DNA from: UBA1723 sp045629285
GTDB taxonomy: Bacteria > Bacteroidota > Bacteroidia > Bacteroidales > Paludibacteraceae
Assembly (NCBI GenBank): GCA_045629285.1
Contig: JAZQQY010000017.1
Coordinates: 28,218-92,217 of the forward strand
Direction of reading: 5' to 3'
Length of the DNA: 64,000 nt
Part shown: positions 8,424-17,747 of the stretch, in pieces
Numbering within the stretch: the stretch's first letter is position 1
How the letters are laid out: each line of letters opens with the position of its first letter
Notes under the pieces: generated by a model
What the model saw: the letters and a program-made list of their open reading frames with translations, nothing else
The model's database searches: none
What the model was told of the DNA's origin: nothing
Position numbers and translations under genes: made by a program

Positions 8424-10166
8424 CTACTCTACTCCCTTTCTAAACAGATGAGTGAAATGTTTATCATAAAGTTTGCTAAGACCATTTCGATTGTCAATAG
8501 CATCGCCGACAACAATCAAAGTAGTCAATTTCAGATTGTTATCCTCCACAATCTTAGCCAACTCAAAAAGTTTGCCTCTGAAAATCTTCTGCTCCTTCCA
8601 AGTCAACTTATAACATACAGCGACAGGAGTCTCAGGTAGATAACCACCCTCCAACAACTTCTCCTGAATCTGTTTTGCCAATCCAGCAGAGAGATAGATG
8701 CAGAGAGTCGACTGATGTCGAGCCAACATTTCAAGTTTCTCCTTCTCCGGCATCGGAGTTCGCCCCTCGCCACGTGTCAAGATGATAGTCTGACACTTTT
8801 CAGGAATCGTAAACTGGCTACGCAACTCTGCAGCCGCTGCCTGGAAAGACGAGATGCCAGGAGTGATGTGGTAATCCATTGAATACTGGTCAAAGAAAGC
8901 CATCTGCTCCTGGATTGCCCCATAGATACACGGATCTCCTGTGTGAAGACGGACAACAAGTTTATCTTCATCATAAAACCGTTTCATCAACTCAAACTGT
9001 TGTTCCAAATCCAGATCTGCACTGCTCACGACAGTCGCGCCAGGCTTAGATACATTCGTGAGTTCTTTTGGCACAAGACTTCCTGCATAGAGAATCAAAT
9101 CAGCCTGCTGAATAAATCTACGGCCTCGCACACTGACAAGTTCAGGGTCGCCGGGACCTGCACCGACAATTTCAATATGACCTTTGGACTTTTGAGCAGA
9201 AAGAGCGAAAGTGAAATGATTTCCGTCGACACAACCCTTATGTTTCTGCAAAACTAGTTTTCCTCCTGCAGTTATAGCAGAAGCCTCAGCCACACCCCAA
9301 CAGCCAGTCACATCATAAACTTTCCGACTAGGATTGGGAACCTCAATTTCAGACAATGTTTCAGCATCGTATATATTGAGAATCACGTCGCCAAGCTGAC
9401 GACACAATTCAGAAATCATCTGTTCATCTTTCTTCAAAGCAATGGTATTCACTGAGATAACAGACTCTGGAGCAAACCCCGACTCTCTAATTGACTCAAT
9501 CAAATTATGAGCTATGCTTTCTGGTATATCCTTCTGACATCCGACACCCAAATACAAACATTTTGGATAATAAGATAGCTTAATATCATCGTGTAGATAT
9601 GGGCCGACGGAAATCGTCACTTCATAATTTATTCCTGACTTTATAAACTCTTCGTGAGTATCATAAACACTGACATGATCTGGACAAGTTTCACGCAAAT
9701 AACGTGTGCCTCTATCATTCCACTCAAGAATTAAAGCAGTAGGTTTACGATTAACAAAATCAGCAATCACACGGTTCATATCATCATGCGGCCCGACATC
9801 ATAAAACTTTACGTTGGTTTTCCAACCATACTCTCTAGCCAGAGTGTCGAGAGCCCATAAGCCAGAATTATCACTTTGTGTAGTGATGACAGGTTGAGCA
9901 CCGATCGCACGAGCAATCTGCAAAGCCAACGTATTAGCACCACCGACATGTCCTCCCACAACAGGAATCACCCATTTGCCGAGCGAGTCCACACAAACGA
10001 CGGCAGGATCAGTATACTTGCTTTCAAGCGTAGGCAAGATCTTACGTACACAGATTCCCAAAGCACCGATAAAGACAACTGCCTCAATATCAGGTTGACC
10101 CAAAGCCTTTTCTATGCGTTCAGCCAAAGCCTTTCCAACTTCGTTTACATATTCGTATCTTACCAT
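8424..10166 (-). CDS. cbiGF: Fusion of cobalt-precorrin-5A hydrolase (CbiG) and cobalt-precorrin-4 methyltransferase (CbiF)
   Basis: Residues 1 to about 325 are CbiG: VVFIGALGICVRKILP near 30, then IPVVGGHVGGANTLA near 67-81, the G-H-x-G-G-A-N motif. CbiG opens the delta-lactone ring, releasing acetaldehyde. Residues about 330-575 are CbiF, a class III SAM methyltransferase: IEIVGAGPGDPELVSVRG is the N-terminal glycine-rich loop, RLHTGDPCIYGA near 396 binds SAM, and TPGISSFQAAAAEL is a conserved segment. CbiF acts at C11 just before CbiG, so the fusion joins consecutive steps in reverse linear order. The CbiG part lacks the extra N-terminal region of some homologues; I see no missing key motif. 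It starts 4 bases after the CbiE-CbiT stop. Confidence 0.93.
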   Translation of the reverse strand: MVRYEYVNEVGKALAERIEKALGQPDIEAVVFIGALGICVRKILPTLESKYTDPAVVCVDSLGKWVIPVVGGHVGGANTLALQIARAIGAQPVITTQSDNSGLWALDTLAREYGWKTNVKFYDVGPHDDMNRVIADFVNRKPTALILEWNDRGTRYLRETCPDHVSVYDTHEEFIKSGINYEVTISVGPYLHDDIKLSYYPKCLYLGVGCQKDIPESIAHNLIESIRESGFAPESVISVNTIALKKDEQMISELCRQLGDVILNIYDAETLSEIEVPNPSRKVYDVTGCWGVAEASAITAGGKLVLQKHKGCVDGNHFTFALSAQKSKGHIEIVGAGPGDPELVSVRGRRFIQQADLILYAGSLVPKELTNVSKPGATVVSSADLDLEQQFELMKRFYDEDKLVVRLHTGDPCIYGAIQEQMAFFDQYSMDYHITPGISSFQAAAAELRSQFTIPEKCQTIILTRGEGRTPMPEKEKLEMLARHQSTLCIYLSAGLAKQIQEKLLEGGYLPETPVAVCYKLTWKEQKIFRGKLFELAKIVEDNNLKLTTLIVVGDAIDNRNGLSKLYDKHFTHLFRKGVE

Positions 10167-10170
10167 TATT

Positions 10171-11343
10171 TCACCACGTAGCTTTCAATATAGTTATCGG
10201 ATTGTTGTCGTCAACGACAAGTTTAGAAAAGACACTGCATCTCATTCCCAAACGTTGAGCAGACACTTCAAATTGCATTCTACTCTCCTCGCTTACTGAG
10301 TTGAAAACGATGCAACCTTTGTCTGACAAACAACCACAAATCTTATCCATAATCATATCCAACTTACCTCCGTGTCCACCAATGAACACAGCGTCCGGGT
10401 TCGGATAAGCCGACACATCAACATCCAAGAAATTACCAATGACCGATTCTATACCTGGAGCGCCGAATTTTCTTGTGTTATTTTCAATTATCTCTGCACA
10501 TTCAGGTCGGATTTCAAAAGCAGTCACATGCAAAGATGGAAATCTTAACTTTGCTTCAATGCTGACACTGCCAGTGCAGAAACCGACATCCCAAAACGAT
10601 TTCTTATTAGCTAAATCAAGAGCCGACAAAGAACAAAGTCGGATCGGCATTTTTGTAATCATCTTTTTTCTTCCGTCAAGAAGGAAAAACTCTTCATCTG
10701 GAATACCGAAGAATGTCTGACGAGAAAAAGTACAAATTAAAATGACACAATTTGGATTGTCGTATTTGCAGTTTGAATCATATTCTCCGATAATCTCATC
10801 AGTTTCATTTCCAAGTTTGACACCGACATACATTCTGTAATTATCATAGCCAAACTGGTTCAATCTGCTCCAGATATCATGCGGAGTCTTATTTTTATCG
10901 GTCAAACAACCAATCATTTTGTCGCCGGAGATGAGAGAACAATCAAGCCCATCCCATGGTCTACCGGTTAACGACACAGTTGTCATTCCTTCGTATGGAA
11001 TGTTAAGACGATGAGCCAACATCTGCAACGAATTGAAGGATGGAAGAACCTTGATGTCACAGTCGGGACATTCACGCATAACAGTAGAGGCGAAACCGAA
11101 AAATAGCGGATCACCTGATGCAAAAACTACGATGGAATCGTAATTTTTGTATGCTTCAAAGACAGTTGACAATGGCACTGTGATGTCAATCCAAACAGCA
11201 TTCTGTGGCAACAAATCTCTTACAATCTCATGATGTCGTTTGCCACCGGAGAATACAGAAGCATCAGCAATGATATCCAACACTTCAGGAGTAAACCACT
11301 GCTTATGACCATCGTTTATACCGATCAAAACACATCTCTCCAT
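10171..11343 (-). CDS. cbiET: Fusion of CbiE and CbiT (precorrin-6Y/cobalt-precorrin-7 C5,C15-methyltransferase, decarboxylating)
   Basis: A CobL-like arrangement of about 390 residues. The first 200 residues are CbiE, a class III SAM methyltransferase with VFASGDPLFFGFA and a SFNSLQMLAHRL segment. The rest is CbiT, a Rossmann methyltransferase with FWDVGFCTGSVSIEA (motif I) and AVFIGGHGGKLD. Together they methylate C5 and C15 and remove the acetate carboxyl at C12. The frame is open back to a GTG at 11364 inside the cbiHC end. I prefer ATG 11343 (MERCVLIGINDG), which gives the usual CbiE start 10 bases beyond the upstream stop. All expected motifs are present. Confidence 0.9.
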   Translation of the reverse strand: MERCVLIGINDGHKQWFTPEVLDIIADASVFSGGKRHHEIVRDLLPQNAVWIDITVPLSTVFEAYKNYDSIVVFASGDPLFFGFASTVMRECPDCDIKVLPSFNSLQMLAHRLNIPYEGMTTVSLTGRPWDGLDCSLISGDKMIGCLTDKNKTPHDIWSRLNQFGYDNYRMYVGVKLGNETDEIIGEYDSNCKYDNPNCVILICTFSRQTFFGIPDEEFFLLDGRKKMITKMPIRLCSLSALDLANKKSFWDVGFCTGSVSIEAKLRFPSLHVTAFEIRPECAEIIENNTRKFGAPGIESVIGNFLDVDVSAYPNPDAVFIGGHGGKLDMIMDKICGCLSDKGCIVFNSVSEESRMQFEVSAQRLGMRCSVFSKLVVDDNNPITILKATW

Positions 11344-11353
11344 ACATCTTACA

Positions 11354-12757
11354 TTAAACGTCACGTCCAGGTTTCAACAATTCCGCATCATCAAAAGTCA
11401 AGATGCTGTTTACCAATGTTGCGGCAATATTACTACCTCCTTTTCTTCCGTCGATAATTATCTTAGGAACCGAAGCAAACGATTTAAGAGCATGTTTGCT
11501 CTCCTGAACATGCACAAAGCCGACAGGAGCAGCGACAACACCAGCTGGAGCAACCACATTTTTGCGCATCAGATCACACAATTCAAGCAAAGCTGTAGGG
11601 GCATTTCCAAATGCGAAAATGGCGTTCGGATGTTCCTCCACCGCAATTCTGACTCCAGCTTGAGCACGAGTGATTCCCAATTGCTGAGACATTTCTTTGA
11701 CCCTTTCGTCGTTGATATAGCAAACAGTCTTCAAACCCAAACGTTCAAGAGCCCCTTTACGGATACCACTCTCCACCATAGTCACGTCAGTCACGATGGT
11801 CTTAACCTCACCACTTTTCACACGCAAATACATTCTCTCTGTAGCATCATCATCCATCCACAGAAGATTGGGCATGTCGAAATCGGCAGTGGTGTGAATG
11901 ACATGGAGCAACGGCCATAGTCGATTCAACGGAATATCTTTCTCCTGCAGCTCAGATAGAATAGTTCCGAAAGACTGAATCATTATGGATTGTCCTATAT
12001 TATGGCTATCATTATCAATCAACTTGTTTGCATAGCCACGTGGAGTAATGAATTTTCCATCGGACAGATACGACTGACTATTTCCGATAATGACCACAGT
12101 GAACATATCTACCTCTTCCGGATCAAACTCAGCGAGAGTGCAGACATTAATCTGCTGTTCTTCTCTGCCCGCCTGTCTGACATATCCGACTACCGTATCA
12201 GGTCGACGCTCTTTCAAAAATATCTCTTTCAATCGGTATAGTTGCCAATAACGTCCTTTGCTCTTGGGATTATATACGGCAGTGACGAAATCGGCAGAAG
12301 CGGCAGCATAGATTCTCTTCTCAATCGTCTGCCAAGGAGTCATCAGATCACTCAGCGAAATGACACAGAAATCGTGACCAGTCGGAGCGCCAAGCAACGC
12401 AGCCGCCTTCTGAAATGCGCTGATTCCCGGCAACACTTCCACCTCAACATCAACATTCATCTTGGCAACCATCTCATAAACAAGCGGAGCCATACCATAA
12501 ATGCCGGAATCTCCACTAGAGATGACACAGACGTTTTTTCCTTCCAAAGCATAATCAATAGCCATCTTTGCTCGGTCCATCTCCTTCTTCATACCGGTGT
12601 CCACACACTGCGTATCTGGTTTGAGATAATTCTCCACAAACTGGAAATAGTATTTATACCCAACGACAACATCGCTGAGACGTATGGCATTCAACACTGC
12701 CGGTGTTATATCTTCCGGTGATCCGGGACCTATGCCTGCAACAAAAATTTTCTTCAT
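11354..12757 (-). CDS. cbiHC: Fusion of precorrin-3B C17-methyltransferase (CbiH) and precorrin-8X methylmutase (CbiC)
   Basis: Residues 1 to about 245 are CbiH/CobJ: VAGIGPGSPEDITPA at the start, VISSGDSGIYGMAPL (about 78-92) and VLPGISAFQKAAALLGAP (about 108-125). CbiH methylates C17 and contracts the ring. Residues about 255-465 are CbiC/CobH, which moves the methyl group from C11 to C12: LLHVIHTTADFD (about 283-294) carries the catalytic histidine at about 288, and PVGFVHVQESK is the late signature. The two steps are far apart in the pathway, so this is not a simple consecutive-step fusion. The start overlaps the TonB receptor stop by four bases (ATGA). Confidence 0.93.
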   Translation of the reverse strand: MKKIFVAGIGPGSPEDITPAVLNAIRLSDVVVGYKYYFQFVENYLKPDTQCVDTGMKKEMDRAKMAIDYALEGKNVCVISSGDSGIYGMAPLVYEMVAKMNVDVEVEVLPGISAFQKAAALLGAPTGHDFCVISLSDLMTPWQTIEKRIYAAASADFVTAVYNPKSKGRYWQLYRLKEIFLKERRPDTVVGYVRQAGREEQQINVCTLAEFDPEEVDMFTVVIIGNSQSYLSDGKFITPRGYANKLIDNDSHNIGQSIMIQSFGTILSELQEKDIPLNRLWPLLHVIHTTADFDMPNLLWMDDDATERMYLRVKSGEVKTIVTDVTMVESGIRKGALERLGLKTVCYINDERVKEMSQQLGITRAQAGVRIAVEEHPNAIFAFGNAPTALLELCDLMRKNVVAPAGVVAAPVGFVHVQESKHALKSFASVPKIIIDGRKGGSNIAATLVNSILTFDDAELLKPGRDV

Positions 12758-14829
12758 TCCTTATACTTAAGGGCAAGACTAACAAAAACAGATCTGCCTG
12801 GGTTAATAGTTGAAAAATTGGAGTTCCACGGACTCTCATCTTTCTTGTTGAATATATTCTCAATGCCGACAGTCGGCTCCAAAACAAAAGAATTCTTGAC
12901 TATGGCATATTTTGCAGAGAAATCCCACTGTCCGTAGCCGGCAGCATAACCGTATGTGCTGCTATATCTCTTTCCCTGAGCAAAACCGTTGAGAGAAATA
13001 TTAAGTTTATTGTCCTTAATCTTTTTATCCCACGCAACACTCACATGACCGACATTCCTTACACTCTTGTCGACGGGAGTAGTCTCAACTTCATACTTCT
13101 GCGTCTCAACATTCAACTGTTTTGTAGTCGCTTCAGAATCAGTTAAAGTATAATTGCCGGCAAGAGTCAAGCCATATAGCAAAAAGAGTTTTAGATTGAA
13201 ATTGAATCCTTTGATCAAAGCCTTATCGACATTATCTCGTTGACGTATTGTGGTCCAACCTTCATTACGCAAAGCAGTCAAACTTTCACTTCCGTCAATC
13301 TCCGCTTGAGTCATCGTTCTATAATTGATCATGTCATAGATTTGGTTGAAAAAACCACCGACCCCAGCCTGAACACGCTTGTTGGAGAATGACAGATTCA
13401 GATTCCAGAAATTGTTTTTTTCCGGCTTCAACCCAGTATTATTGACTGTATATCTTGACGATGTCTTCGCCTGGTCTGTTGCATAAAGTTGAGAAAGAGT
13501 AGGTGTCTTATATCCACCTGCATATCCAGCCTTGACATGGAAATTCTTGACATGACCGGAAAACGCAATATTCGGAGTAAGGTTGGTTCCGAAATTATCG
13601 TTATAAGTAAATCTCAAACCTGCCAAAGCATTGAAATAATCATTCAATCTAAATTCATCCTGCACATAGATATTCTCAGTGTTGGATTTTTCGTTGTCGA
13701 TATTGTCAGTTTCACTGTTCAACCTATCCTGAATCAAATTCAAACCGACTGACAAACTGTTCTTTTCACCCAATGCGAACAATCCTTTTATGTTCTCCTC
13801 AACAAGTTTAGTCTCCTTTCTTGTCTCTTCAAACTCTTCCTCCTCAGCGGTTTGCCAATATCTATACCAAGAGGTAAAGTTGTCGCTATGAACATCAAAA
13901 AACAGAATCGACTTATCAGTGACCTTCCACTCCGCATCAGCTCCGTAGTCATACGACACATGATGAATATCGTATGTGTAGGCGACTTTTGGGGTATAGG
14001 TATAAGTCGTTCCGGTTGAATCCTTTTTTTCTTTTTGAGTGAAATATGTCGCAGTACGAGGCCGTGAAGTCAAATAGTCGTAATAATTGCCACGAAGATT
14101 CATTTTGAACTTGTCACAAAATCTCCAAGTGAATGTCTGACTTATATTTTCACTGCGATACCCCACAGACATCGGTCTACCGGTCAATTTCAAAACTTGT
14201 TGTCCATTCTCTTCAAAAGCCTGATATTTATTCACTTGCCAATTATCAGCCTGACGATGGTTGTATGATGTTGAAGTAGAGAATCTTTTATGGTTGAATC
14301 CAAGACCAAGATCCTGACTAAACCTACCTTTGCTCATCACTTTGCTAAAGGATGTAGCCTCAACTTTCGACATATCCTCTTTCGTAATCACATTGACAAC
14401 TCCGGCAATAGCATCACTACCGTACAATACGCTGGCAGCTCCACTCATCACCTCAACTCTGGATACATTGTCCAAGCTTATCCTATTCCATCTGTCGTCG
14501 CCGCTAACCTTCTTTCCATTGACCAAAATCAAAATATAGTCGTCGCTGACACCATTAAAATTGACAAACGTTCCCATTCCATTTGTCTGAACCGTAGTTG
14601 ACGAAGAGATATGAGACATCACATCCTGCAGATTGGTCATTCCACTATTCTTCATCTCTTCGACATTGATCACCGAAACTGCAATAGGAGATTTCTGCAA
14701 TTTTACAGCATGGTCTGTTCCAGTAACGACAACCTGCTCAAGATTGAACACATCGGCATCTTCTGTTGTTTGTGGAAAAGAGTTCAAAAACGTAAAAGTA
14801 AAAAGACCGCAGAGCAATTCAAATTTCAT
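12754..14829 (-). CDS. TonB-dependent outer-membrane receptor, probably for corrinoids (second receptor)
   Basis: A 691-residue outer-membrane beta-barrel receptor. A short signal peptide is followed by LEQVVVTGTDHAVKLQKSP (a TonB-box-like region) and a plug domain with VNGKKVSGDDRW and VEVMSGAASVLYGSDAIAGV, the classic plug end. The barrel shows alternating hydrophobic strands and ends in an aromatic-containing strand (FVSLALKYKE). It lies between the adenosyltransferase and cbiHC genes, starting 4 bases from the former, so it belongs to the riboswitch-controlled operon and is likely BtuB-like. It is similar in layout to the first receptor (17734-19875) but clearly diverged, suggesting different corrinoids, precursors or metal chelates. 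Confidence 0.9.
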   Translation of the reverse strand: MKFELLCGLFTFTFLNSFPQTTEDADVFNLEQVVVTGTDHAVKLQKSPIAVSVINVEEMKNSGMTNLQDVMSHISSSTTVQTNGMGTFVNFNGVSDDYILILVNGKKVSGDDRWNRISLDNVSRVEVMSGAASVLYGSDAIAGVVNVITKEDMSKVEATSFSKVMSKGRFSQDLGLGFNHKRFSTSTSYNHRQADNWQVNKYQAFEENGQQVLKLTGRPMSVGYRSENISQTFTWRFCDKFKMNLRGNYYDYLTSRPRTATYFTQKEKKDSTGTTYTYTPKVAYTYDIHHVSYDYGADAEWKVTDKSILFFDVHSDNFTSWYRYWQTAEEEEFEETRKETKLVEENIKGLFALGEKNSLSVGLNLIQDRLNSETDNIDNEKSNTENIYVQDEFRLNDYFNALAGLRFTYNDNFGTNLTPNIAFSGHVKNFHVKAGYAGGYKTPTLSQLYATDQAKTSSRYTVNNTGLKPEKNNFWNLNLSFSNKRVQAGVGGFFNQIYDMINYRTMTQAEIDGSESLTALRNEGWTTIRQRDNVDKALIKGFNFNLKLFLLYGLTLAGNYTLTDSEATTKQLNVETQKYEVETTPVDKSVRNVGHVSVAWDKKIKDNKLNISLNGFAQGKRYSSTYGYAAGYGQWDFSAKYAIVKNSFVLEPTVGIENIFNKKDESPWNSNFSTINPGRSVFVSLALKYKE

Positions 14830-14833
14830 ATTG

Positions 14834-15385
14834 TTATAATCTTTTCCATATATTCTCTTCCACTCCAGCCTTGAAATTCAAATATCTGGCTAGGACAAAG
14901 AAGAAATCACTTAGTCTGTTAATATACTTGATGACATTAGCATCAACCATTCCTCCCGATCGGTCAAGTCGCACAATCTCTCTCTCTGCGCGACGGCATA
15001 CCGTGCGACAGACATGAGAAGAGGCTGCAGCAGTCACTCCTCCAGGCACCACAAACAACTTTGTCGGAGGTAGTTCAGTCAGAAATTCATCTATCTTATG
15101 TTCAAGAAAATCAATCATTTCCTCAGTTACAAAATTACCTTGTCTGATCGGGCACAGATCCGTGTCTGTAGCAAGATTCCCTCCCACTACAAAAAGATGA
15201 TGCTGCACTGTCAACAATAATTCAGAAACAGAAGAGTCGGCACACAACGACCTCAACAACCCCACATTCGAATTGAGTTCATCCACCAAACCGTATGTTT
15301 CAATTCTGTCACTGGATTTGTCGACACGAAAACCTCCTACTAAGGAAGTTTCGCCCAAATCACCCGTTTTTGTATATATCTTCAT
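14834..15385 (-). CDS. pduO: PduO-type ATP:cob(I)alamin adenosyltransferase
   Basis: A 183-residue cytosolic enzyme that transfers the 5'-deoxyadenosyl group from ATP to cob(I)alamin or cobinamide. MKIYTKTGDLGETSLVGG is the N-terminal ATP-binding signature of the PduO/MMAB family. VCRRAEREIVRLDR and IKYINRLSDFFFVLARYLN near the C-terminus carry the conserved arginine, asparagine and aromatic residues of the active site. Length is normal for the single-domain form. It precedes the second TonB receptor by 4 bases and follows the binding lipoprotein after a 50-base gap that holds a short direct repeat (15392-15430). Confidence 0.93.
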   Translation of the reverse strand: MKIYTKTGDLGETSLVGGFRVDKSSDRIETYGLVDELNSNVGLLRSLCADSSVSELLLTVQHHLFVVGGNLATDTDLCPIRQGNFVTEEMIDFLEHKIDEFLTELPPTKLFVVPGGVTAAASSHVCRTVCRRAEREIVRLDRSGGMVDANVIKYINRLSDFFFVLARYLNFKAGVEENIWKRL

Positions 15386-15391
15386 CTATTT

Positions 15392-15430
15392 GGGTTCAAG
15401 TTTCAGGGTTCAAGTTTCAAGTGAAACCCG
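15392..15430. repeat. Short tandem repeat with potential hairpin between lipoprotein and pduO genes
   Basis: The unit GGGTTCAAGTTTCA occurs twice head to tail, followed by AAGTGAAACCC, whose GAAACCC end can pair with the GGGTT(C) start. The element fills the only sizeable gap in this part of the operon. Such low-complexity units are a known habit of Bacteroidota intergenic DNA; no function is implied by sequence. Confidence 0.6.
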
Positions 15431-15435
15431 TGCGA

Positions 15436-16575
15436 TTATTTGATTATCTTATAATACTTTGGTGTGTAATGAGGCAAAATATCCGGATGGAAAACCTTTA
15501 CAAAATCCGCCAACAGATAATGAGGCTGAACACCTGCCAACTCACGATAAGGAGTTTGTGACAAGTTGCAGAACACTACCCTATTCGTCTTGAACGCATT
15601 AAGTGTAGTATATCGTTCATCCTCGGCAGCCAAATCCTTCAATCCGAATTCACCGTTGAAAGAGCCGTCGGTCTGCCAAAAATCAGCGTTGACTGCCTTT
15701 GAATATACAGCTTCAAAATCTTGTGTCACACCACCCGACTCCTGATTGTCGTGCATGATATAGTCGGCACCGGCATCCTTGAATATCTGTGCCATATAAC
15801 TCTTGCCACCGACAAAATACCAACCGTCTCGGAACTGTCTTCCGCTCACGACAGTAGGTAGTTGTCGATTTGATTTCTTTATTGAAATCTCCTCCTTAAG
15901 CGTATTATATTTCTTTTCAATATCATCGAAAACAAGATTAGCAATCTTTGTCTTACCCGTCATCAAACCTATCAATTTGATCCATTCTGCCTGTCCGAGA
16001 GGGTTAGTCTCCTTGTATCCATGATGATGAACAAGAGGTATTCCACATGACTTAAGAGACTCAAAACCACCATGTTTTGAAGCAGACACAAAAATGTACT
16101 CAGGTGAAGATGCCAATATCTTTTCAAGATCAAAATTTCCTTCCTTACCTACAGTCACCGTCGCGCCGATAGCAATCTGATCTTTTATTTTTGGAGAAAA
16201 AAGGCTCTTTAGGTTATTCATTGCCACTATTTTGTTCTCCAATCCCAACACTTCGAAATTACCGATCTGCAAAGCAGTGGTACATACAAATCGATTAGCC
16301 GGTTTAGTAACAACAAAACTGTCGACACTTGATTTCTTTGCAGACGGATCCGGATTGGAAATGTAGACATGCACTCCATCCGGCCGATAAGAAACCTTAA
16401 GTCCCTTGGCATATTTAATTACAATGGAATCACCGTTTACCGGCTCACTACTATACACAGAATCCTGATACTGATACAACAAATCAGATGAGTTATACGT
16501 CTGATTTGTATCGACCACCGTATGAGCACACGAAGCAAGAAATAACGATAAGATAGAAAAAGCGAAATACTTCAT
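15436..16575 (-). CDS. btuF: ABC transporter substrate-binding lipoprotein (BtuF/FepB-type)
   Basis: The 379-residue product starts with a lipoprotein signal (LSLFLASC, lipid cysteine at residue 16). The periplasmic-binding domain of the iron-siderophore/cobalamin class follows, with GATVTVGKEGNFDLEKI and SPEYIFVSASKHGGFESL marking the hinge region, and HHHGYKETNPLGQAEWIKLIG is a typical later segment (quoted in two parts: HHHGYKETNP and LGQAEWIKLIG). It would hand corrinoid to the BtuC-like permease of this operon. Family alone cannot decide between haem, siderophore and cobalamin; the riboswitch and neighbours favour cobalamin. A strong hairpin (16592-16627) lies just upstream of its start. 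Confidence 0.86.
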   Translation of the reverse strand: MKYFAFSILSLFLASCAHTVVDTNQTYNSSDLLYQYQDSVYSSEPVNGDSIVIKYAKGLKVSYRPDGVHVYISNPDPSAKKSSVDSFVVTKPANRFVCTTALQIGNFEVLGLENKIVAMNNLKSLFSPKIKDQIAIGATVTVGKEGNFDLEKILASSPEYIFVSASKHGGFESLKSCGIPLVHHHGYKETNPLGQAEWIKLIGLMTGKTKIANLVFDDIEKKYNTLKEEISIKKSNRQLPTVVSGRQFRDGWYFVGGKSYMAQIFKDAGADYIMHDNQESGGVTQDFEAVYSKAVNADFWQTDGSFNGEFGLKDLAAEDERYTTLNAFKTNRVVFCNLSQTPYRELAGVQPHYLLADFVKVFHPDILPHYTPKYYKIIK

Positions 16576-16591
16576 AATAAAAGAAAAATGA

Positions 16592-16627
16592 AAGTGCCAT
16601 ATATTTGTTTCGAAGTATATGACACTT
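16592..16627 (-). terminator. Hairpin with T-rich tail between the CbiK lipoprotein gene and the binding-protein gene
   Basis: Read on the minus strand, AAGTGTCATATA and TATATGGCACTT form a 12-bp stem with one G-T wobble and a 12-base loop, followed by TCATTTTTCTTTT. It can act as a partial terminator within the operon, so the first receptor and the CbiK lipoprotein would be made in excess over the downstream biosynthetic genes. Confidence 0.6.
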
Positions 16628-16661
16628 CCTGAAAAGATTGTATGAAAGCTAAAGAAAAAAT

Positions 16662-17747
16662 TTATTCTTCAGGGTACATTGAATGGTAGTAATCCTCCAA
16701 CTCTACTGGATTCTTAGTATGATCCATCCAAATATCTCTAATCTCGTTGATTTCTAGCAAACCAAACATATTAGATACAGGAGCGAAACCTTTATTTGAG
16801 AAATACTCAAACCAGCTATTATCCTCCGACTCTTCGTCTTCAGCATCCCAGTACTCATCTCCTTCACCGGCCATATCGTTGTGTGCGTGGTCTCCAGCGA
16901 TAGACATCAACGGGAACAAGTTGATTGCGCCGTTCTCAACCCCCATAGCCTTGATACGAGCGTAAACATCCTGCTTGTAGTTGTCTGGCATATCTACAGT
17001 ACCAACGAAATAGTTCTTGCTATAAGCCTGTAAAGCCTCCTCCAACTGAGTATAACGTACGTTTGCCTTGTAAGTGTCATAGCTATCAGGGTTACCGTGT
17101 CCCATGAAAGCAACGATACCCTCATTCGCCTTGTCGGCATACAATTTGTTGATCTGCTCAGCAACATTCTTGACATCGTCTACATTGTTAAGCAATGGAG
17201 TACCCAACTTAAGGACAACCTTCGACAAATACTCGTCGTCAAGATCGCCTAGGTTATTGTTAGCGAAATCCTTGATATAGTTGATTACACGGCTGTACTC
17301 CTCACCTGGGATAACCTGCAACGACTGCACAATGATCTCATCATACTTTGCAGAACCGAAAGCATGCAACCAGAAGTTTGGAGCATAGTAATTACGAACC
17401 TCTGCCTTGTCTTCCCCCTCATCGTTTGCATGTTCACCGGCAGCTGCACGGTTGATACAGATAGCACTACTGAAAGACATGTAGACATCGCAATCAGGGA
17501 ACTGCTTCTTGTATGCCTCTACTGTAGAGTCGAAAGCGTTGAATGAGTTCTGCCATGTACTACCGAAAGCAACAAGCAGAATTGCCTTATTCTTACCTTT
17601 CTGGCTCTTAACCTGAGCGTCCACAGAATTCTGATAACTTGTGTAATTGTTGGCAATGGCATCATCATCGTCATCGCAACTAGAAACTACTAATGAGATG
17701 GCCAATGAAGCAACCATAGCCATCATTAAAGATCTAATCTTCATCAC
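16662..17747 (-). CDS. cbiK: CbiK-like sirohydrochlorin cobaltochelatase domain as an exported lipoprotein
   Basis: A 361-residue protein of the anaerobic cobaltochelatase family (CbiK, class II chelatase). Unlike cytosolic CbiK it has a lipoprotein signal ending in SLVVSSC (cysteine 24) followed directly by five aspartates. AILLVAFGSTWQ near residue 55 is the family start, MGHGNPD carries metal-binding His216, and GDHAHNDMAG has His287. The middle ligand, glutamate in characterised CbiK, is aspartate here (VGTVDMP, about 252). After NDMAG there is an acidic insert (about 295-310). The acidic run after cysteine resembles the export signal of surface lipoproteins in Bacteroidota, so the domain may bind or insert metal outside the cytoplasm rather than serve de novo synthesis. 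It overlaps the receptor gene by 14 bases. Confidence 0.87.
   Translation of the reverse strand: MMKIRSLMMAMVASLAISLVVSSCDDDDDAIANNYTSYQNSVDAQVKSQKGKNKAILLVAFGSTWQNSFNAFDSTVEAYKKQFPDCDVYMSFSSAICINRAAAGEHANDEGEDKAEVRNYYAPNFWLHAFGSAKYDEIIVQSLQVIPGEEYSRVINYIKDFANNNLGDLDDEYLSKVVLKLGTPLLNNVDDVKNVAEQINKLYADKANEGIVAFMGHGNPDSYDTYKANVRYTQLEEALQAYSKNYFVGTVDMPDNYKQDVYARIKAMGVENGAINLFPLMSIAGDHAHNDMAGEGDEYWDAEDEESEDNSWFEYFSNKGFAPVSNMFGLLEINEIRDIWMDHTKNPVELEDYYHSMYPEE

Noticed and set aside
11492..12721. ORFs of 142, 83 and 159 residues antisense to cbiHC
   Set aside because: They are antisense shadows of a clearly real fused enzyme gene.
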